NCBI GenBank assembly: GCA_036266995.1
Contig: DATAWX010000106.1
Location: 23,268-87,267 of the forward strand
DNA from: GCA-003244245 sp036266995
Lineage (GTDB): Bacteria; Actinomycetota; Actinomycetes; Mycobacteriales; Pseudonocardiaceae
DNA: 64,000 nucleotides
Direction of reading: 5' to 3'
Numbering within the stretch: the first letter of the stretch is position 1; each line of letters starts with the position of its first letter. Of this stretch, positions 8,345 to 16,856 are shown one piece after another. A program made the translations under genes and the position numbers. Below the pieces are notes generated by a model. The model did no database searches, was not told where the DNA came from, and saw only the letters and a program-made list of their open reading frames with translations.

Positions 8345-9663
8345 TAGCGCAGGAACCCTTCATAGTTGCGCTGCATCAGCTGGCTTTCGATCTGCTTCAC
8401 GGTATCCAGCCCCACCCCCACCATGATCAGCACTGCGGTACCACCGAAGGGAAAGTTCTGGTTCTGCCCGTTACCGGTCAGGCCGAGGAACAAGTTGGGC
8501 AGCACAGCCACCAGGCCCAGGTACAGCGAGCCGGGCAACGTAATACGGCTGAGGACATAGTTCAGGTACTCAGATGTCGGACGGCCCGGCCGGATCCCGG
8601 GGATGAAACCGCCGAACTTCTTCATCTCCTCAGCACGCTCTTCGGGGTTGAAGGTGATCGCCACGTAGAAGTAGGTGAAGAAAATGATCATCAAGAAGTA
8701 CAGCCCGATATGGATCGAGCTGGACTGATCGACCAGATAGCGGTTGATGAACGTCTGCCACCAACCCGGTCGACCGGTGGGCGAGCTGGTCAGCTGCGCG
8801 ATGAGGGACGGCAGGTAGAGCAGCGACGACGCGAAGATGACCGGAATGACGCCGGCCTGGTTCACCTTCAGCGGCAGGTAGGTGGAGGTCCCGCCGTACA
8901 TCCGGCGACCGATCATCCGTTTGGCGTATTGAACCGGAATCCGTCGTTGGCCCTGCTCGACGAACACGACACTGGCGATGATCGCCAAACCGAACAGGCA
9001 CACCAGCAGGAATACCAGCAGGCCCTGCGAGTCCAGAATGTTCTTGCCCTCAGCTGGGATGCGCGCCGCGATCGAGGTGAAGATCAGCAGCGACATCCCG
9101 TTGCCGATACCCCGTTCGGTGATCAGCTCGCCCAACCACATGATCACCCCGGTACCCGCGGTCATCACCACGACGATGACCACAAGGTTGAATACCGACT
9201 GATCTGGAATAGGCGGCAGCGGGCAGCCGGAGAACAGCTGACCGCGCACCGCCAGCGCCACGATGCCGGTGGACTGCAGGATAGCCAGCGCGATCGTCAG
9301 GTAGCGGGTGTACTGCGTGAGCTTGTTCTGCCCGGACTGACCCTCCTTCTTCAGCACTTCGAAGCGAGGGATCACCACCGTCAGCAGCTGGATGATGATG
9401 CTCGCGGTGATATAGGGCATGATCCCCAACGCGAACACCGACAGCCGTAACAATGCCCCGCCGCTGAAAAGATTGATCAGCGAGTAGACGTTCTGATTGT
9501 CGCCGTGCTGGACCCGGTCCAGACACTGATTGATATTGACGTAGGAGACCCCGGGCGACGGCAGCGTCGCGCCGGCTCGGTAGATCACCACCATGCTGAG
9601 CGCGAACAGGATCTTGCGACGCAGATCCGGTGTCGCAAGGGCCGAGCGGAAGGCGCCGAGCAC
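8344..9663 (-). CDS. secY: Protein translocase channel subunit SecY
   Basis: This is the ten-helix pore of the Sec translocon in the plasma membrane and pairs with SecE (also in this window). The GTG at 9663 is preferred: AGGAGG lies 6 bases upstream and the product starts with the family-typical LGAFRSALATPDLRRKIL, giving 439 residues. An earlier in-frame start at 9771 would add an arginine-rich tail with no counterpart. Conserved cytosolic loop residues such as QYTRYLT and GIGNGMSLLIF are present. A 188-base gap separates it from rplO, leaving room for an internal promoter. Confidence 0.96.
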   Translation of the reverse strand: MLGAFRSALATPDLRRKILFALSMVVIYRAGATLPSPGVSYVNINQCLDRVQHGDNQNVYSLINLFSGGALLRLSVFALGIMPYITASIIIQLLTVVIPRFEVLKKEGQSGQNKLTQYTRYLTIALAILQSTGIVALAVRGQLFSGCPLPPIPDQSVFNLVVIVVVMTAGTGVIMWLGELITERGIGNGMSLLIFTSIAARIPAEGKNILDSQGLLVFLLVCLFGLAIIASVVFVEQGQRRIPVQYAKRMIGRRMYGGTSTYLPLKVNQAGVIPVIFASSLLYLPSLIAQLTSSPTGRPGWWQTFINRYLVDQSSSIHIGLYFLMIIFFTYFYVAITFNPEERAEEMKKFGGFIPGIRPGRPTSEYLNYVLSRITLPGSLYLGLVAVLPNLFLGLTGNGQNQNFPFGGTAVLIMVGVGLDTVKQIESQLMQRNYEGFLR

Positions 9664-9851
9664 TCCTACCTCCTGGGCACGGCCGTAGTGTGGCCGTCGA
9701 TCATGGACCGGCGGTCGCATGGCCAGGGGCGGCGACCGAGCGGTGCGGGCGAGCCTGACAGCGGATGCCAACTGGTTCGCCCACGCGTCGAGGCCGACTC
9801 TAACAGCAGGACCCGGCTGTCATAACGAGAGCCTGCGAGGGCAGGCTCCGC

Positions 9852-10295
9852 CTACAGCTCGGTACTGCTACCGCCCGCCGCGGCGATCTTGTCCCGCGCG
9901 GAGCCGGAGAAACGTTGGGCACTGACCTGTAGCGTCACTCCGGCGAGGTCACCGTCGCCGAGCACCTTCACCGGCAATCCCTTGCGCACCGCACCAACGG
10001 CGACGAGCGCCTCGGGCCCCACGGTGCCGCCGGCAGGGAACAGCCGGGCCAGGTCGCCGACGTTGACCACCTGGTACTCGGTGCGGAACCGGTTGCGGAA
10101 ACCCTTGAGTTTGGGCAGCCGCATGTGGATCGGCATCTGGCCGCCCTCGAAAGTGGCCGGCACGTTCTTGCGAGCCTTGGTTCCTTTGGTACCGCGACCC
10201 GCAGTCTTACCTTTTGAACCCTCGCCACGGCCGACTCGCATCTTGGCGGTCTTCGCGCCAGGGGCCGGGCGCAGGTGATGAATCTTGATGCTCAC
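9852..10295 (-). CDS. rplO: 50S ribosomal protein L15
   Basis: This 147-residue large-subunit protein has the typical glycine/lysine-rich N-terminus (HHLRPAPGAKTAKMRVGRGEGS, then KGKTAGRGTKGTKAR) and the C-terminal L18e/L15 fold ending KIAAAGGSSTEL. It overlaps the rpmD stop by four bases and is the last ribosomal protein gene before secY. Confidence 0.97.
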   Translation of the reverse strand: MSIKIHHLRPAPGAKTAKMRVGRGEGSKGKTAGRGTKGTKARKNVPATFEGGQMPIHMRLPKLKGFRNRFRTEYQVVNVGDLARLFPAGGTVGPEALVAVGAVRKGLPVKVLGDGDLAGVTLQVSAQRFSGSARDKIAAAGGSSTEL

Positions 10296-10492
10296 TTCGC
10301 AGTCACCTCGTTCCGGACTTCCTCCACCGCGACCAGGTGACGGACGGTGGCAATCATGCCGCGGACCTGCGGGTTGTCTTCCTTGACCACGGACTGCCGG
10401 ATCTTGCGAAGGCCCAGCGAGCGCAGCGTCTCACGCTGATTGCGCAAGCTACCGATGGTGCCGCGAACCTGGGTGATCTTCAGATCAGCCAC
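10292..10492 (-). CDS. rpmD: 50S ribosomal protein L30
   Basis: The product has 66 residues from a GTG at 10492: ADLKITQVRGTIG, then LRSLGLRKI and VRGMIATVRHLV, all L30 hallmarks. The GTG has GGGGG 6 bases upstream and overlaps the rpsE stop by eight bases. A start at 10546 would add 18 non-homologous residues and is rejected. Confidence 0.95.
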   Translation of the reverse strand: MADLKITQVRGTIGSLRNQRETLRSLGLRKIRQSVVKEDNPQVRGMIATVRHLVAVEEVRNEVTAK

Positions 10493-11111
10493 GTGATGCC
10501 CCCATCCCGGCCGCCCGCGCCCGCAACATGCCAGCCGGCGCGACATCCTCTAGCGGCAGACCGCGGCGTGCGGCCACCTCCTCGGGGCGCTGCAAGCCCT
10601 TCAACGCAGCCACCGTGGCGTGCACCACGTTGATCGCATTATCGCTACCCAACGACTTCGAAAGCACGTCGTGCACGCCGGCGCATTCCAACACCGCGCG
10701 AACTGGACCACCCGCGATGACCCCGGTACCCGGAGACGCGGGGCGCAGCAGCACAACGCCGGCCGCAGCCTCGCCGGTGATCGGGTGCGGGATGGTGCTG
10801 GCAATCCGGGGGACCCGGAAGAAGTTCTTCTTCGCTTCCTCCACACCCTTCTGGATCGCCGCCGGCACCTCCTTGGCCTTCCCGTAACCGACACCGACCA
10901 TGCCGTCGCCATCGCCCACCACGACCAACGCGGTGAAACTGAACCGTCGGCCGCCCTTGACCACCTTGGCCACCCGGTTGATCGCGACCACCCGCTCAAG
11001 ATGCGGGCTCTTCTCCGGCTGGGCAGCACCGCCGCGGCCACCGTCGCGGCGGTCTCGACGATCGCTACGCTCGCCTCCGGGTCCGCCTTCCCGCCGCATA
11101 CGTCCAGGCAT
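10485..11111 (-). CDS. rpsE: 30S ribosomal protein S5
   Basis: This 208-residue small-subunit protein functions in decoding accuracy. A basic, Gly/Arg-rich N-terminal extension of about 35 residues precedes the double-stranded RNA-binding domain (ERVVAINRVAKVVKGGRRF) and the C-terminal domain (RPASPGTGVIAGGPVRAV). The spectinomycin-associated loop looks unaltered. It sits between rplR and rpmD in the standard spc order. Confidence 0.97.
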   Translation of the reverse strand: MPGRMRREGGPGGERSDRRDRRDGGRGGAAQPEKSPHLERVVAINRVAKVVKGGRRFSFTALVVVGDGDGMVGVGYGKAKEVPAAIQKGVEEAKKNFFRVPRIASTIPHPITGEAAAGVVLLRPASPGTGVIAGGPVRAVLECAGVHDVLSKSLGSDNAINVVHATVAALKGLQRPEEVAARRGLPLEDVAPAGMLRARAAGMGASRG

Positions 11112-11182
11112 CAGGCGTTCCTTTCGTTGCTTGCGTGCCGCTGTCGTTGCTGTCTTGGGTGCTGTTTGGTGTCAAACATCGG

Positions 11183-11599
11183 TCAGAATTCCAGGCCGGC
11201 TTTGCGGGCGGCGTCGGCCAGCACCGCGATCCGACCGTGGTAGTCGTAGCCGCCGCGATCGAAGACCACCCGGTCCACGCCCACTGCCTTCGCCCGGGCG
11301 GCGATCAGCTCGCCGACCCTGACCGCTCTGGCCTTCTTGTCCCCGTCGATGGCGCGGACGTCCGGCTCGATACTGGACGCTGCCGCCAAGGTGTGCCCGG
11401 CAAGGTCGTCCACGAGCTGCACGCCGATGTGTCGAGACGAACGGTTGACCACCAGGCGCGGGCGCTCCGGCGAACCACTGACCCTCTTGCGCAGCCGGAA
11501 GTGCCGCCGCGACCTGGCCAGCCGACGGCGGGTCGAGACGTCCTTGCCGACCAGCGGTCGCTTCGTAGTGCTGACAGTTGCTGCCTCAGCCATGATCAC
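11183..11599 (-). CDS. rplR: 50S ribosomal protein L18
   Basis: This 138-residue 5S rRNA-binding protein shows RRHFRLRKRVSGSPERPRL and the C-terminal FDRGGYDYHGRIAVLADAAR motif. Its start overlaps the rplF stop by four bases (translational coupling). A 71-base gap follows before rpsE. Confidence 0.97.
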   Translation of the reverse strand: MIMAEAATVSTTKRPLVGKDVSTRRRLARSRRHFRLRKRVSGSPERPRLVVNRSSRHIGVQLVDDLAGHTLAAASSIEPDVRAIDGDKKARAVRVGELIAARAKAVGVDRVVFDRGGYDYHGRIAVLADAARKAGLEF

Positions 11600-12135
11600 T
11601 TACCCGTCTTCCCGACCTTGCGTCGGATCTTCTCGCCCGCGTAACGGACGCCTTTACCCTTGTACGGGTCAGGACGCCGCAACCTGCGGATGGTCGCCGC
11701 GATCTCGCCGACCGCCTGCTTGTGAATCCCGGCCACCGAGAATCGGGTCGGGCTCTCTACCGTGAACCTGATGCCCTCAGGCGCCTTGACTGGCACCGGG
11801 TGGCTATAGCCCAACGAGAACTCCAGATCCGAGCCCTTGGCCACCACACGGTAACCGACGCCGTGGATCTCCATGCGCTTCTCGTAGCCCTGGCTGACCC
11901 CGAGGATCATGTTGTTCACCAGGGTCCGGGACAACCCGTGCAACGACTTGCTGCGCCGTTCATCATCCGGCCGCTGGACCAGCAGGGTACCGTCCTGTTC
12001 CCGCGCCACGGTGATCGGCTCGGGAACGGTGTGCGACAGGGCGCCCTTGGGCCCCTGCACTGTCACGGTACGCCCGTCGATGACCACATCGACGCCGGCC
12101 GGCACGATGATCGGCTGCTTCCCGATGCGCGACAT
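11596..12135 (-). CDS. rplF: 50S ribosomal protein L6
   Basis: This 179-residue protein near the sarcin-ricin loop begins MSRIGKQPIIVPAGVDV and ends with the universal RRPDPYKGKGVRYAGE motif. The ATG at 12135 is chosen because it gives the canonical N-terminus; upstream in-frame codons have no similarity. It follows rpsH by 16 bases. Confidence 0.97.
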   Translation of the reverse strand: MSRIGKQPIIVPAGVDVVIDGRTVTVQGPKGALSHTVPEPITVAREQDGTLLVQRPDDERRSKSLHGLSRTLVNNMILGVSQGYEKRMEIHGVGYRVVAKGSDLEFSLGYSHPVPVKAPEGIRFTVESPTRFSVAGIHKQAVGEIAATIRRLRRPDPYKGKGVRYAGEKIRRKVGKTGK

Positions 12136-12151
12136 CTCCGTTGCTCCCCTC

Positions 12152-12550
12152 TCACCAGACGAAGGCGAGGACTTCCCCGCCCATGCGCTTCTTGGCGGCC
12201 TGCCGGTCGGTGAGCAGCCCGGTGGACGTGGAGATGATCGCCACACCGAGGCCGCCGAGCACCTTGGGCAGCGAGGTCGACTTGGCGTACACCCGCAGGC
12301 CAGGCTTGGACACCCGGCGCAGGCCCGCAATGCTGCGCTCCCGGTTCGGGCCGAACTTCAGTTCTACTACCAGGGACTTTCCTACGGGTGCGTCCTCAGC
12401 GTGAAAGCCCGAGATGTAACCCTCCCGTTGGAGGATCTCGGCGATATTCACCTTGATCTTGGAGTGCGGCATCACGACCGTGTCGTGATAGGCCGAGTTC
12501 GCGTTTCGCAGCCGGGTCAGCATGTCTGCGATCGGGTCGGTCATCGTCAT
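12152..12550 (-). CDS. rpsH: 30S ribosomal protein S8
   Basis: This 132-residue protein binds 16S rRNA helix 21 and in many bacteria represses the spc operon translationally. It starts MTMTDPIADMLTRLRNANSA and ends STSTGLLTDRQAAKKRMGGE, both diagnostic. A 106-base gap separates it from rpsN. Confidence 0.97.
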   Translation of the reverse strand: MTMTDPIADMLTRLRNANSAYHDTVVMPHSKIKVNIAEILQREGYISGFHAEDAPVGKSLVVELKFGPNRERSIAGLRRVSKPGLRVYAKSTSLPKVLGGLGVAIISTSTGLLTDRQAAKKRMGGEVLAFVW

Positions 12551-12656
12551 GGCGAACTCGTGGTCCCTTCCCGCCGTGGTTCCCTGCAGGGCCTGCGGCG
12601 ACTATTAGCTCCGTCCGGCGAGTGGCGACCACTCACCTGATGGGGCGCCGAGCGCC

Positions 12657-12842
12657 CTACCATGAGGACTTGCTCACGCCGGGGAGCTCACCCCGGTGGG
12701 CCATCTGGCGCAGGCAGATCCGGCATAGCCCAAACTTTCGGTAGACAGCCTTGGGTCGCCCGCAGCGTTGGCAACGGGTGTAACCCCGCACCGCGAACTT
12801 GGGCTTGCGCGCGGCTTTGATGACCAGCGCCTTCTTCGCCAT
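12657..12842 (-). CDS. rpsN: 30S ribosomal protein S14, zinc-binding type
   Basis: This is the 61-residue type Z form of S14. Four cysteines form the zinc site in CQRCGRPKAVYRKFGLCRIC. The short zinc-containing version is the ancestral one; many actinobacteria also carry a cysteine-free copy in a Zur-regulated cluster elsewhere. The start ATG overlaps the last base of the rplE stop. Confidence 0.97.
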   Translation of the reverse strand: MAKKALVIKAARKPKFAVRGYTRCQRCGRPKAVYRKFGLCRICLRQMAHRGELPGVSKSSW

Positions 12843-13426
12843 CAGCTCTCCTTGAAGGGGAAGCCCAGACGACGCAGCAGCGCCCGGCCTTCTTCGTCGG
12901 TGGTCGCGGAAGTGACCACAGTGATATCCATACCGCGCTGGCGGTCGATGTTGTCCGGGTTGATCTCACGGAACATCGACTGTTCGGTGAGCCCGAAGGT
13001 GTAGTTGCCGTGACCGTCGAACTGGGTCGGCGACAAACCACGGAAATCGCGGATACGGGGCAGGGCGATCGACAACAGCCGGTCCAGAAACTCCCACATC
13101 CGGACGCCGCGCAGAGTCACCTTGGCGCCGATCGGCATCCCCTCGCGCAACTTGAACTGCGCGACGGACTTGCGCGCCCGCTTGACCTGCGGCTTCTGGC
13201 CAGTGATCGCAGCGAGATCCCGCACCGCGCCGTCCATCAGCTTGGCGTCCCGGGCAGCCTCGCCGACTCCCATGTTCACGACAATCTTGACCAGCCCGGG
13301 TACCTGCATCGCGTTGGCGTAGTTGAACTGTTCGCGCAACGCGGCGACGATCTCCTCGCGGTACCGGGTCTTCAACCTCGGCATCGTCACCACACGTTCG
13401 CCCTCTACCGTAGAAGTCTCAGTCAT
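12842..13426 (-). CDS. rplE: 50S ribosomal protein L5
   Basis: This 5S rRNA-binding protein is 194 residues long from the ATG at 13426. The core starts PRLKTRYREEIVAALREQF and includes VVNMGVGEAARDAK and the C-terminal GMDITVVTSATTDEEGRALL. The chosen ATG lies one base after the rplX stop and gives a 14-residue leader before the core. Earlier in-frame codons overlap rplX and are rejected. Confidence 0.96.
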   Translation of the reverse strand: MTETSTVEGERVVTMPRLKTRYREEIVAALREQFNYANAMQVPGLVKIVVNMGVGEAARDAKLMDGAVRDLAAITGQKPQVKRARKSVAQFKLREGMPIGAKVTLRGVRMWEFLDRLLSIALPRIRDFRGLSPTQFDGHGNYTFGLTEQSMFREINPDNIDRQRGMDITVVTSATTDEEGRALLRRLGFPFKES

Positions 13427-13427
13427 C

Positions 13428-13742
13428 TCAGACGTCCTTGCCGCTGCGCCGCGACACGCGCACGCGCTTGCCCTCGTCATCAGTGCGGTAACCCACCCGG
13501 GCCGGCTTGCCGCTGGAGTCGACGACCATAACGTTCGAGACGTCGATGGCAGCCTCCTGAGTGACAATTCCGCCACTTTGCGCACCTCGCTGGGTGCGAC
13601 TTATCCGGGTGTGCTTCTTGATCCGGTTGACGCCTTCCACCAATACCCGCCCGGCATCCGGGTAGGCTTGGATCACCTTGCCTTTAGCGCCCTTGTCCTT
13701 GCCGGCGATAACAACCACCGTGTCACCCTTGCGGATTTTCAT
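13428..13742 (-). CDS. rplX: 50S ribosomal protein L24
   Basis: This assembly-initiator protein (104 residues) contains the KOW motif in KIRKGDTVVVIAGKDKGAKG near the N-terminus and GGIVTQEAAIDVSNVMVVD further on. It is separated from rplN by two bases. Confidence 0.97.
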   Translation of the reverse strand: MKIRKGDTVVVIAGKDKGAKGKVIQAYPDAGRVLVEGVNRIKKHTRISRTQRGAQSGGIVTQEAAIDVSNVMVVDSSGKPARVGYRTDDEGKRVRVSRRSGKDV

Positions 13743-13744
13743 GG

Positions 13745-14113
13745 CTAGAGCACCTCCGGGGCCAGCGAGATGATTTTCATGAACCGCTTGTCGCGGAGCT
13801 CCCGACCGACCGGGCCGAAGATCCGGGTGCCGCGTGGCTCACCGTCGGGCTTGATCAGCACAGCCGCGTTCTCGTCGAACCGGATGTAGGAACCGTCCGG
13901 CCGGCGCTTCTCCTTCACAGTGCGCACGATGACGGCCTTGACCACATCACCACGCTTGACGTTGGCTCCGGGAATGGCTTCCTTGACGGTTGCCACGATG
14001 ATGTCCCCGATGCCAGCGTAGCGGCGCGAGCTACCGCCGAGCACCCGAATGCACAGGATCTCCTTGGCACCCGTGTTGTCAGCAACCCGCAGTCGCGATT
14101 CCTGCTGGATCAC
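13745..14113 (-). CDS. rplN: 50S ribosomal protein L14
   Basis: This 122-residue protein forms part of intersubunit bridge B8 and the RsfS binding site. The start MIQQESRLRVADNTGAKE and the ending RELRDKRFMKIISLAPEVL are diagnostic. It is first of the L14-L24-L5-S14 set here, 40 bases after rpsQ. Confidence 0.98.
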   Translation of the reverse strand: MIQQESRLRVADNTGAKEILCIRVLGGSSRRYAGIGDIIVATVKEAIPGANVKRGDVVKAVIVRTVKEKRRPDGSYIRFDENAAVLIKPDGEPRGTRIFGPVGRELRDKRFMKIISLAPEVL

Positions 14114-14153
14114 GTCAACTCCTTCTCGCGGTCCTTCTCGTGGCCCACGTGAT

Positions 14154-14417
14154 TCACTTGGCCTTCTCGAGGATCTGGACCAGCCGCCAGCGCTTGGTCG
14201 CCGACAGCGGACGGGTCTCCATCAGCTGCACCCGGTCACCGACTCCCGCGACGTTGGCCTCGTCATGCGCTTTCACCTTCGTGGTGGAGCGCAGCACCTT
14301 GCCGTACAGCGGGTGCTTCTTGCGGTCTTCCAACGCCACCACGACCGTTTTATCCATCTTGTCCGAAACGACGTAACCCTCTCGGACCTTGCGCTTGTTG
14401 CGTTCGATGTCGCTCAT
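14154..14417 (-). CDS. rpsQ: 30S ribosomal protein S17
   Basis: This 87-residue OB-fold protein reads KVREGYVVSDKMDKTVVVAL and later VGDRVQLMETRPLSATKRWR. It overlaps the rpmC stop by four bases. Confidence 0.97.
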   Translation of the reverse strand: MSDIERNKRKVREGYVVSDKMDKTVVVALEDRKKHPLYGKVLRSTTKVKAHDEANVAGVGDRVQLMETRPLSATKRWRLVQILEKAK

Positions 14418-14662
14418 GCCGCACCCTCACTTCCGGCGACGGCGTCCGGAGACACCGACAGACCCAGCTCACGCTCGTGCATCACGGTGTAGATGCGGGC
14501 GATGTCACGCCGAACCGTGCGCAGCCGACGGTTGTTGTCCATCTGCCCGGTGGCCATTTGGAAGCGCAGGTTGAACAGCTCCTCCTTGGACTCGCGCAGC
14601 CGCAGCACCAGTTCGTCGTCGTTGAACTCGCGCAGCTCGCTCGCGGCGGTGGTGGTCGCCAT
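14414..14662 (-). CDS. rpmC: 50S ribosomal protein L29
   Basis: This 82-residue helical protein lies at the exit tunnel. The ATG at 14662 gives MATTTAASELREFNDDEL; LFNLRFQMATGQMDNNRRLR is the family core. The ATG overlaps the rplP stop as TGATG. A C-terminal tail of about 15 residues after the core is typical of actinobacteria. Confidence 0.96.
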   Translation of the reverse strand: MATTTAASELREFNDDELVLRLRESKEELFNLRFQMATGQMDNNRRLRTVRRDIARIYTVMHERELGLSVSPDAVAGSEGAA

Positions 14663-15081
14663 CAGAAGTCCACCCCCTCGCGGGTGACGATCCGGCACTT
14701 CATCGGCAGCTTGTGCATCGCACGGCGCAACGCCTCGCGGGCGACGGACTCATTCGGATAGGCCATCTCGAACATGATCCGACCCGGCTTGACGTTGGCC
14801 ACCCAGAACTCGGGGGAGCCCTTGCCGGATCCCATTCGGGTTTCCGCCGGTTTCTTGGTCAGTGGCCGGTCCGGAAAGATCGTGATCCACACCTTGCCGC
14901 CTCGGCGGATGTGCCGGTTGATGGCGATACGGGCGGACTCGATCTGTCGGTTGGTTACGTAGGCCGGCTCCAGCGCCTGGATCCCGAAGTCGCCGAAGGT
15001 GACCTGGGTACCTCCGGTAGCCATGCCTGACCGACCCGGCGAGTGCTGCTTGCGATGCTTGATCTTGCGTGGAACTAGCAC
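14662..15081 (-). CDS. rplP: 50S ribosomal protein L16
   Basis: This 139-residue protein helps position A-site tRNA. It shows MLVPRKIKHRKQHSPGRSGM and GKVWITIFPDRPLTKKPAET, both diagnostic. It follows rpsC by three bases. Confidence 0.98.
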   Translation of the reverse strand: MLVPRKIKHRKQHSPGRSGMATGGTQVTFGDFGIQALEPAYVTNRQIESARIAINRHIRRGGKVWITIFPDRPLTKKPAETRMGSGKGSPEFWVANVKPGRIMFEMAYPNESVAREALRRAMHKLPMKCRIVTREGVDF

Positions 15082-15084
15082 GTC

Positions 15085-16005
15085 TCAGCCCTCCCCAGAC
15101 CCTGCGGTGGCCGCCTCGTCAGTGCTAGGCGGACGTTCTGGACTGGTCGGGCGGGGCGTTGAGCTCGTGACCGGCTCGCTCGAAGTGCTCTGGGGGCCAC
15201 TGGCTTGTGTGGTGTTCGCCCCAGCAAGCTCCGCAGCCGCAGCGCGACCCGCCTCAGTCGAGGTCCCGGTCGTCCCGGCGGCCCCGGAACGACGCCGGGC
15301 CGGACGTTCCCGCCGCGGCGCGCGGGCTGCGGCGTCTGCCGCTCTGGCAGCGCTTTCTACGTCACGCTCACGTCGCCCACCGACCACATCGCCCTTGTAA
15401 ATCCAGACCTTCACACCGATCCGGCCGAACGTGGTGCGCGCCTCGAACAGCCCGTAGTCGATGTCAGCGCGCAGTGTGTGCAGCGGAACGCGGCCCTCCC
15501 GATAGAACTCTGAGCGGGACATTTCCGCGCCACCCAAACGCCCGGAGCACTGCACCCGGATGCCTTTGACCTGCGGTGAGCGCATCGCCGATTGGATCGC
15601 CTTGCGCATCGCGCGCCGGAAGGCAACCCGGTTGGACAGCTGCTCGGCGACTCCCTGAGCGACGAGCTGAGCCTCCGCCTCGGGATTCTTCACCTCGAGG
15701 ATGTTGAGCTGCACCTGCTTGCCCGAAAGCTTTTCCAGCTCGCCCCGGATCCGATCAGCCTCCGCACCGCGGCGACCGATCACGATGCCCGGGCGGGCGG
15801 TGTGGATGTCCACCCGCACCCGGTCGCGGGTGCGCTCGATCTCGACCTTCGCAATGCCCGCCCGCTCCATGCCCTTGGACAGCAGTCTGCGGATCGCGAC
15901 GTCCTCTTTGACGTACTCGGCGTACTGCTTATCCGCGTACCAGCGGGACTTCCAGTCGGTCGAGATACCGAGCCGAAAGCCGTGCGGGTTGATCTTCTGA
16001 CCCAC
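15085..16005 (-). CDS. rpsC: 30S ribosomal protein S3 with long C-terminal tail
   Basis: This mRNA-entry-site protein starts GQKINPHGFRLGISTDWKS and contains the KH domain GRRGAEADRIRGELEKL and ADIDYGLFEARTTFGRIGVK. The conserved core ends near residue 215. A low-complexity tail of about 90 residues rich in Ala, Arg, Ser, Thr and Pro follows, longer than in E. coli (233 total against 306 here). Such tails are common in actinobacteria. The GTG start overlaps the rplV TAG by one base. Confidence 0.96.
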   Translation of the reverse strand: MGQKINPHGFRLGISTDWKSRWYADKQYAEYVKEDVAIRRLLSKGMERAGIAKVEIERTRDRVRVDIHTARPGIVIGRRGAEADRIRGELEKLSGKQVQLNILEVKNPEAEAQLVAQGVAEQLSNRVAFRRAMRKAIQSAMRSPQVKGIRVQCSGRLGGAEMSRSEFYREGRVPLHTLRADIDYGLFEARTTFGRIGVKVWIYKGDVVGGRRERDVESAARAADAAARAPRRERPARRRSGAAGTTGTSTEAGRAAAAELAGANTTQASGPQSTSSEPVTSSTPRPTSPERPPSTDEAATAGSGEG

Positions 16006-16481
16006 TAGCGGGCACTCCTTGTCTGGGTGGCCTTCTTGCTGGTGCCTGCCTGCCGACCCGCACCGGACCGGCCGCCGGCACGGCGCTGCGCTGCCTGAAG
16101 TCGGGGCACGGACTCGACCTCCACCGTGATGTGGCTCGTGCGCTTACGAATCCGGTAGGCCCGACCCTGCGCACGGGGTCGGAATCGCTTGAGCGTCGGC
16201 CCCTCGTCAACGAACGCCCGGTGTACCACCAGCGTGTCGGGGTCGACCTGGAGGTTGTTCTGCGCATTGGCCATCGCGCTGGCCAGCACCTTCGACACCA
16301 GAGCGGAGGCGGCCTGGGGCGCGAACTCCAGCACCGCGAGCGCCTCCTGTGCGCTGCGGCCCTGGATGAGCTCGACCACCCGGCGCGCCTTCATGGGTGT
16401 CACGCGGACATACCGAGCCCGCGCCACAGCGCGGGACGGCTCCTGCGCGGCCGTCGCACCGGCCTGGTTACGGGCGTCCAT
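16005..16481 (-). CDS. rplV: 50S ribosomal protein L22
   Basis: This protein lines the exit tunnel (158 residues). The core runs ARYVRVTPMKARRVVELIQG through RAYRIRKRTSHITVEVE. The beta-hairpin RFRPRAQGRAYRIRKRTSH, where macrolide-resistance deletions fall in other bacteria, looks unaltered. Basic N- and C-terminal extensions of about 20-35 residues flank the core. Confidence 0.96.
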   Translation of the reverse strand: MDARNQAGATAAQEPSRAVARARYVRVTPMKARRVVELIQGRSAQEALAVLEFAPQAASALVSKVLASAMANAQNNLQVDPDTLVVHRAFVDEGPTLKRFRPRAQGRAYRIRKRTSHITVEVESVPRLQAAQRRAGGRSGAGRQAGTSKKATQTRSAR

Positions 16482-16557
16482 GCGCTGCTACCTCTTCGTC
16501 TTTTCGTCGCTTCGAGCTACTGGTCATGTCGGCATTTCGCGGACCCGGCTCGCCGGC

Positions 16558-16839
16558 TCAGCGCCGCCGTGCCCTTCGGTCGTCCTTGATATGACCCCGG
16601 AAGGTTCGGGTGGGGGCAAACTCACCAAGCTTGTGGCCGACCATTGCCTCGCTGACGAAGATCGGGACGTGTTTGCGCCCGTCGTGTACCGCGATGGTAT
16701 GGCCGATCATGTCGGGAATGATCGTGGAGCGGCGCGACCAGGTTCTGATGACCTGCTTGCTACCCGCCTCGTTATGTGCGTCCACCTTCTTGAGCAGGTG
16801 GTCGTCGACGAACGGGCCCTTCTTCAGGCTGCGTGGCAT
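16558..16839 (-). CDS. rpsS: 30S ribosomal protein S19
   Basis: This 93-residue head protein reads MPRSLKKGPFVDDHLLKKV and HTIAVHDGRKHVPIFVSEAM, then GHKLGEFAPTRTFRGH. It lies 17 bases after rplB and 76 bases before rplV. Confidence 0.98.
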   Translation of the reverse strand: MPRSLKKGPFVDDHLLKKVDAHNEAGSKQVIRTWSRRSTIIPDMIGHTIAVHDGRKHVPIFVSEAMVGHKLGEFAPTRTFRGHIKDDRRARRR

Positions 16840-16856
16840 GCTTGCACCCCTCCTAC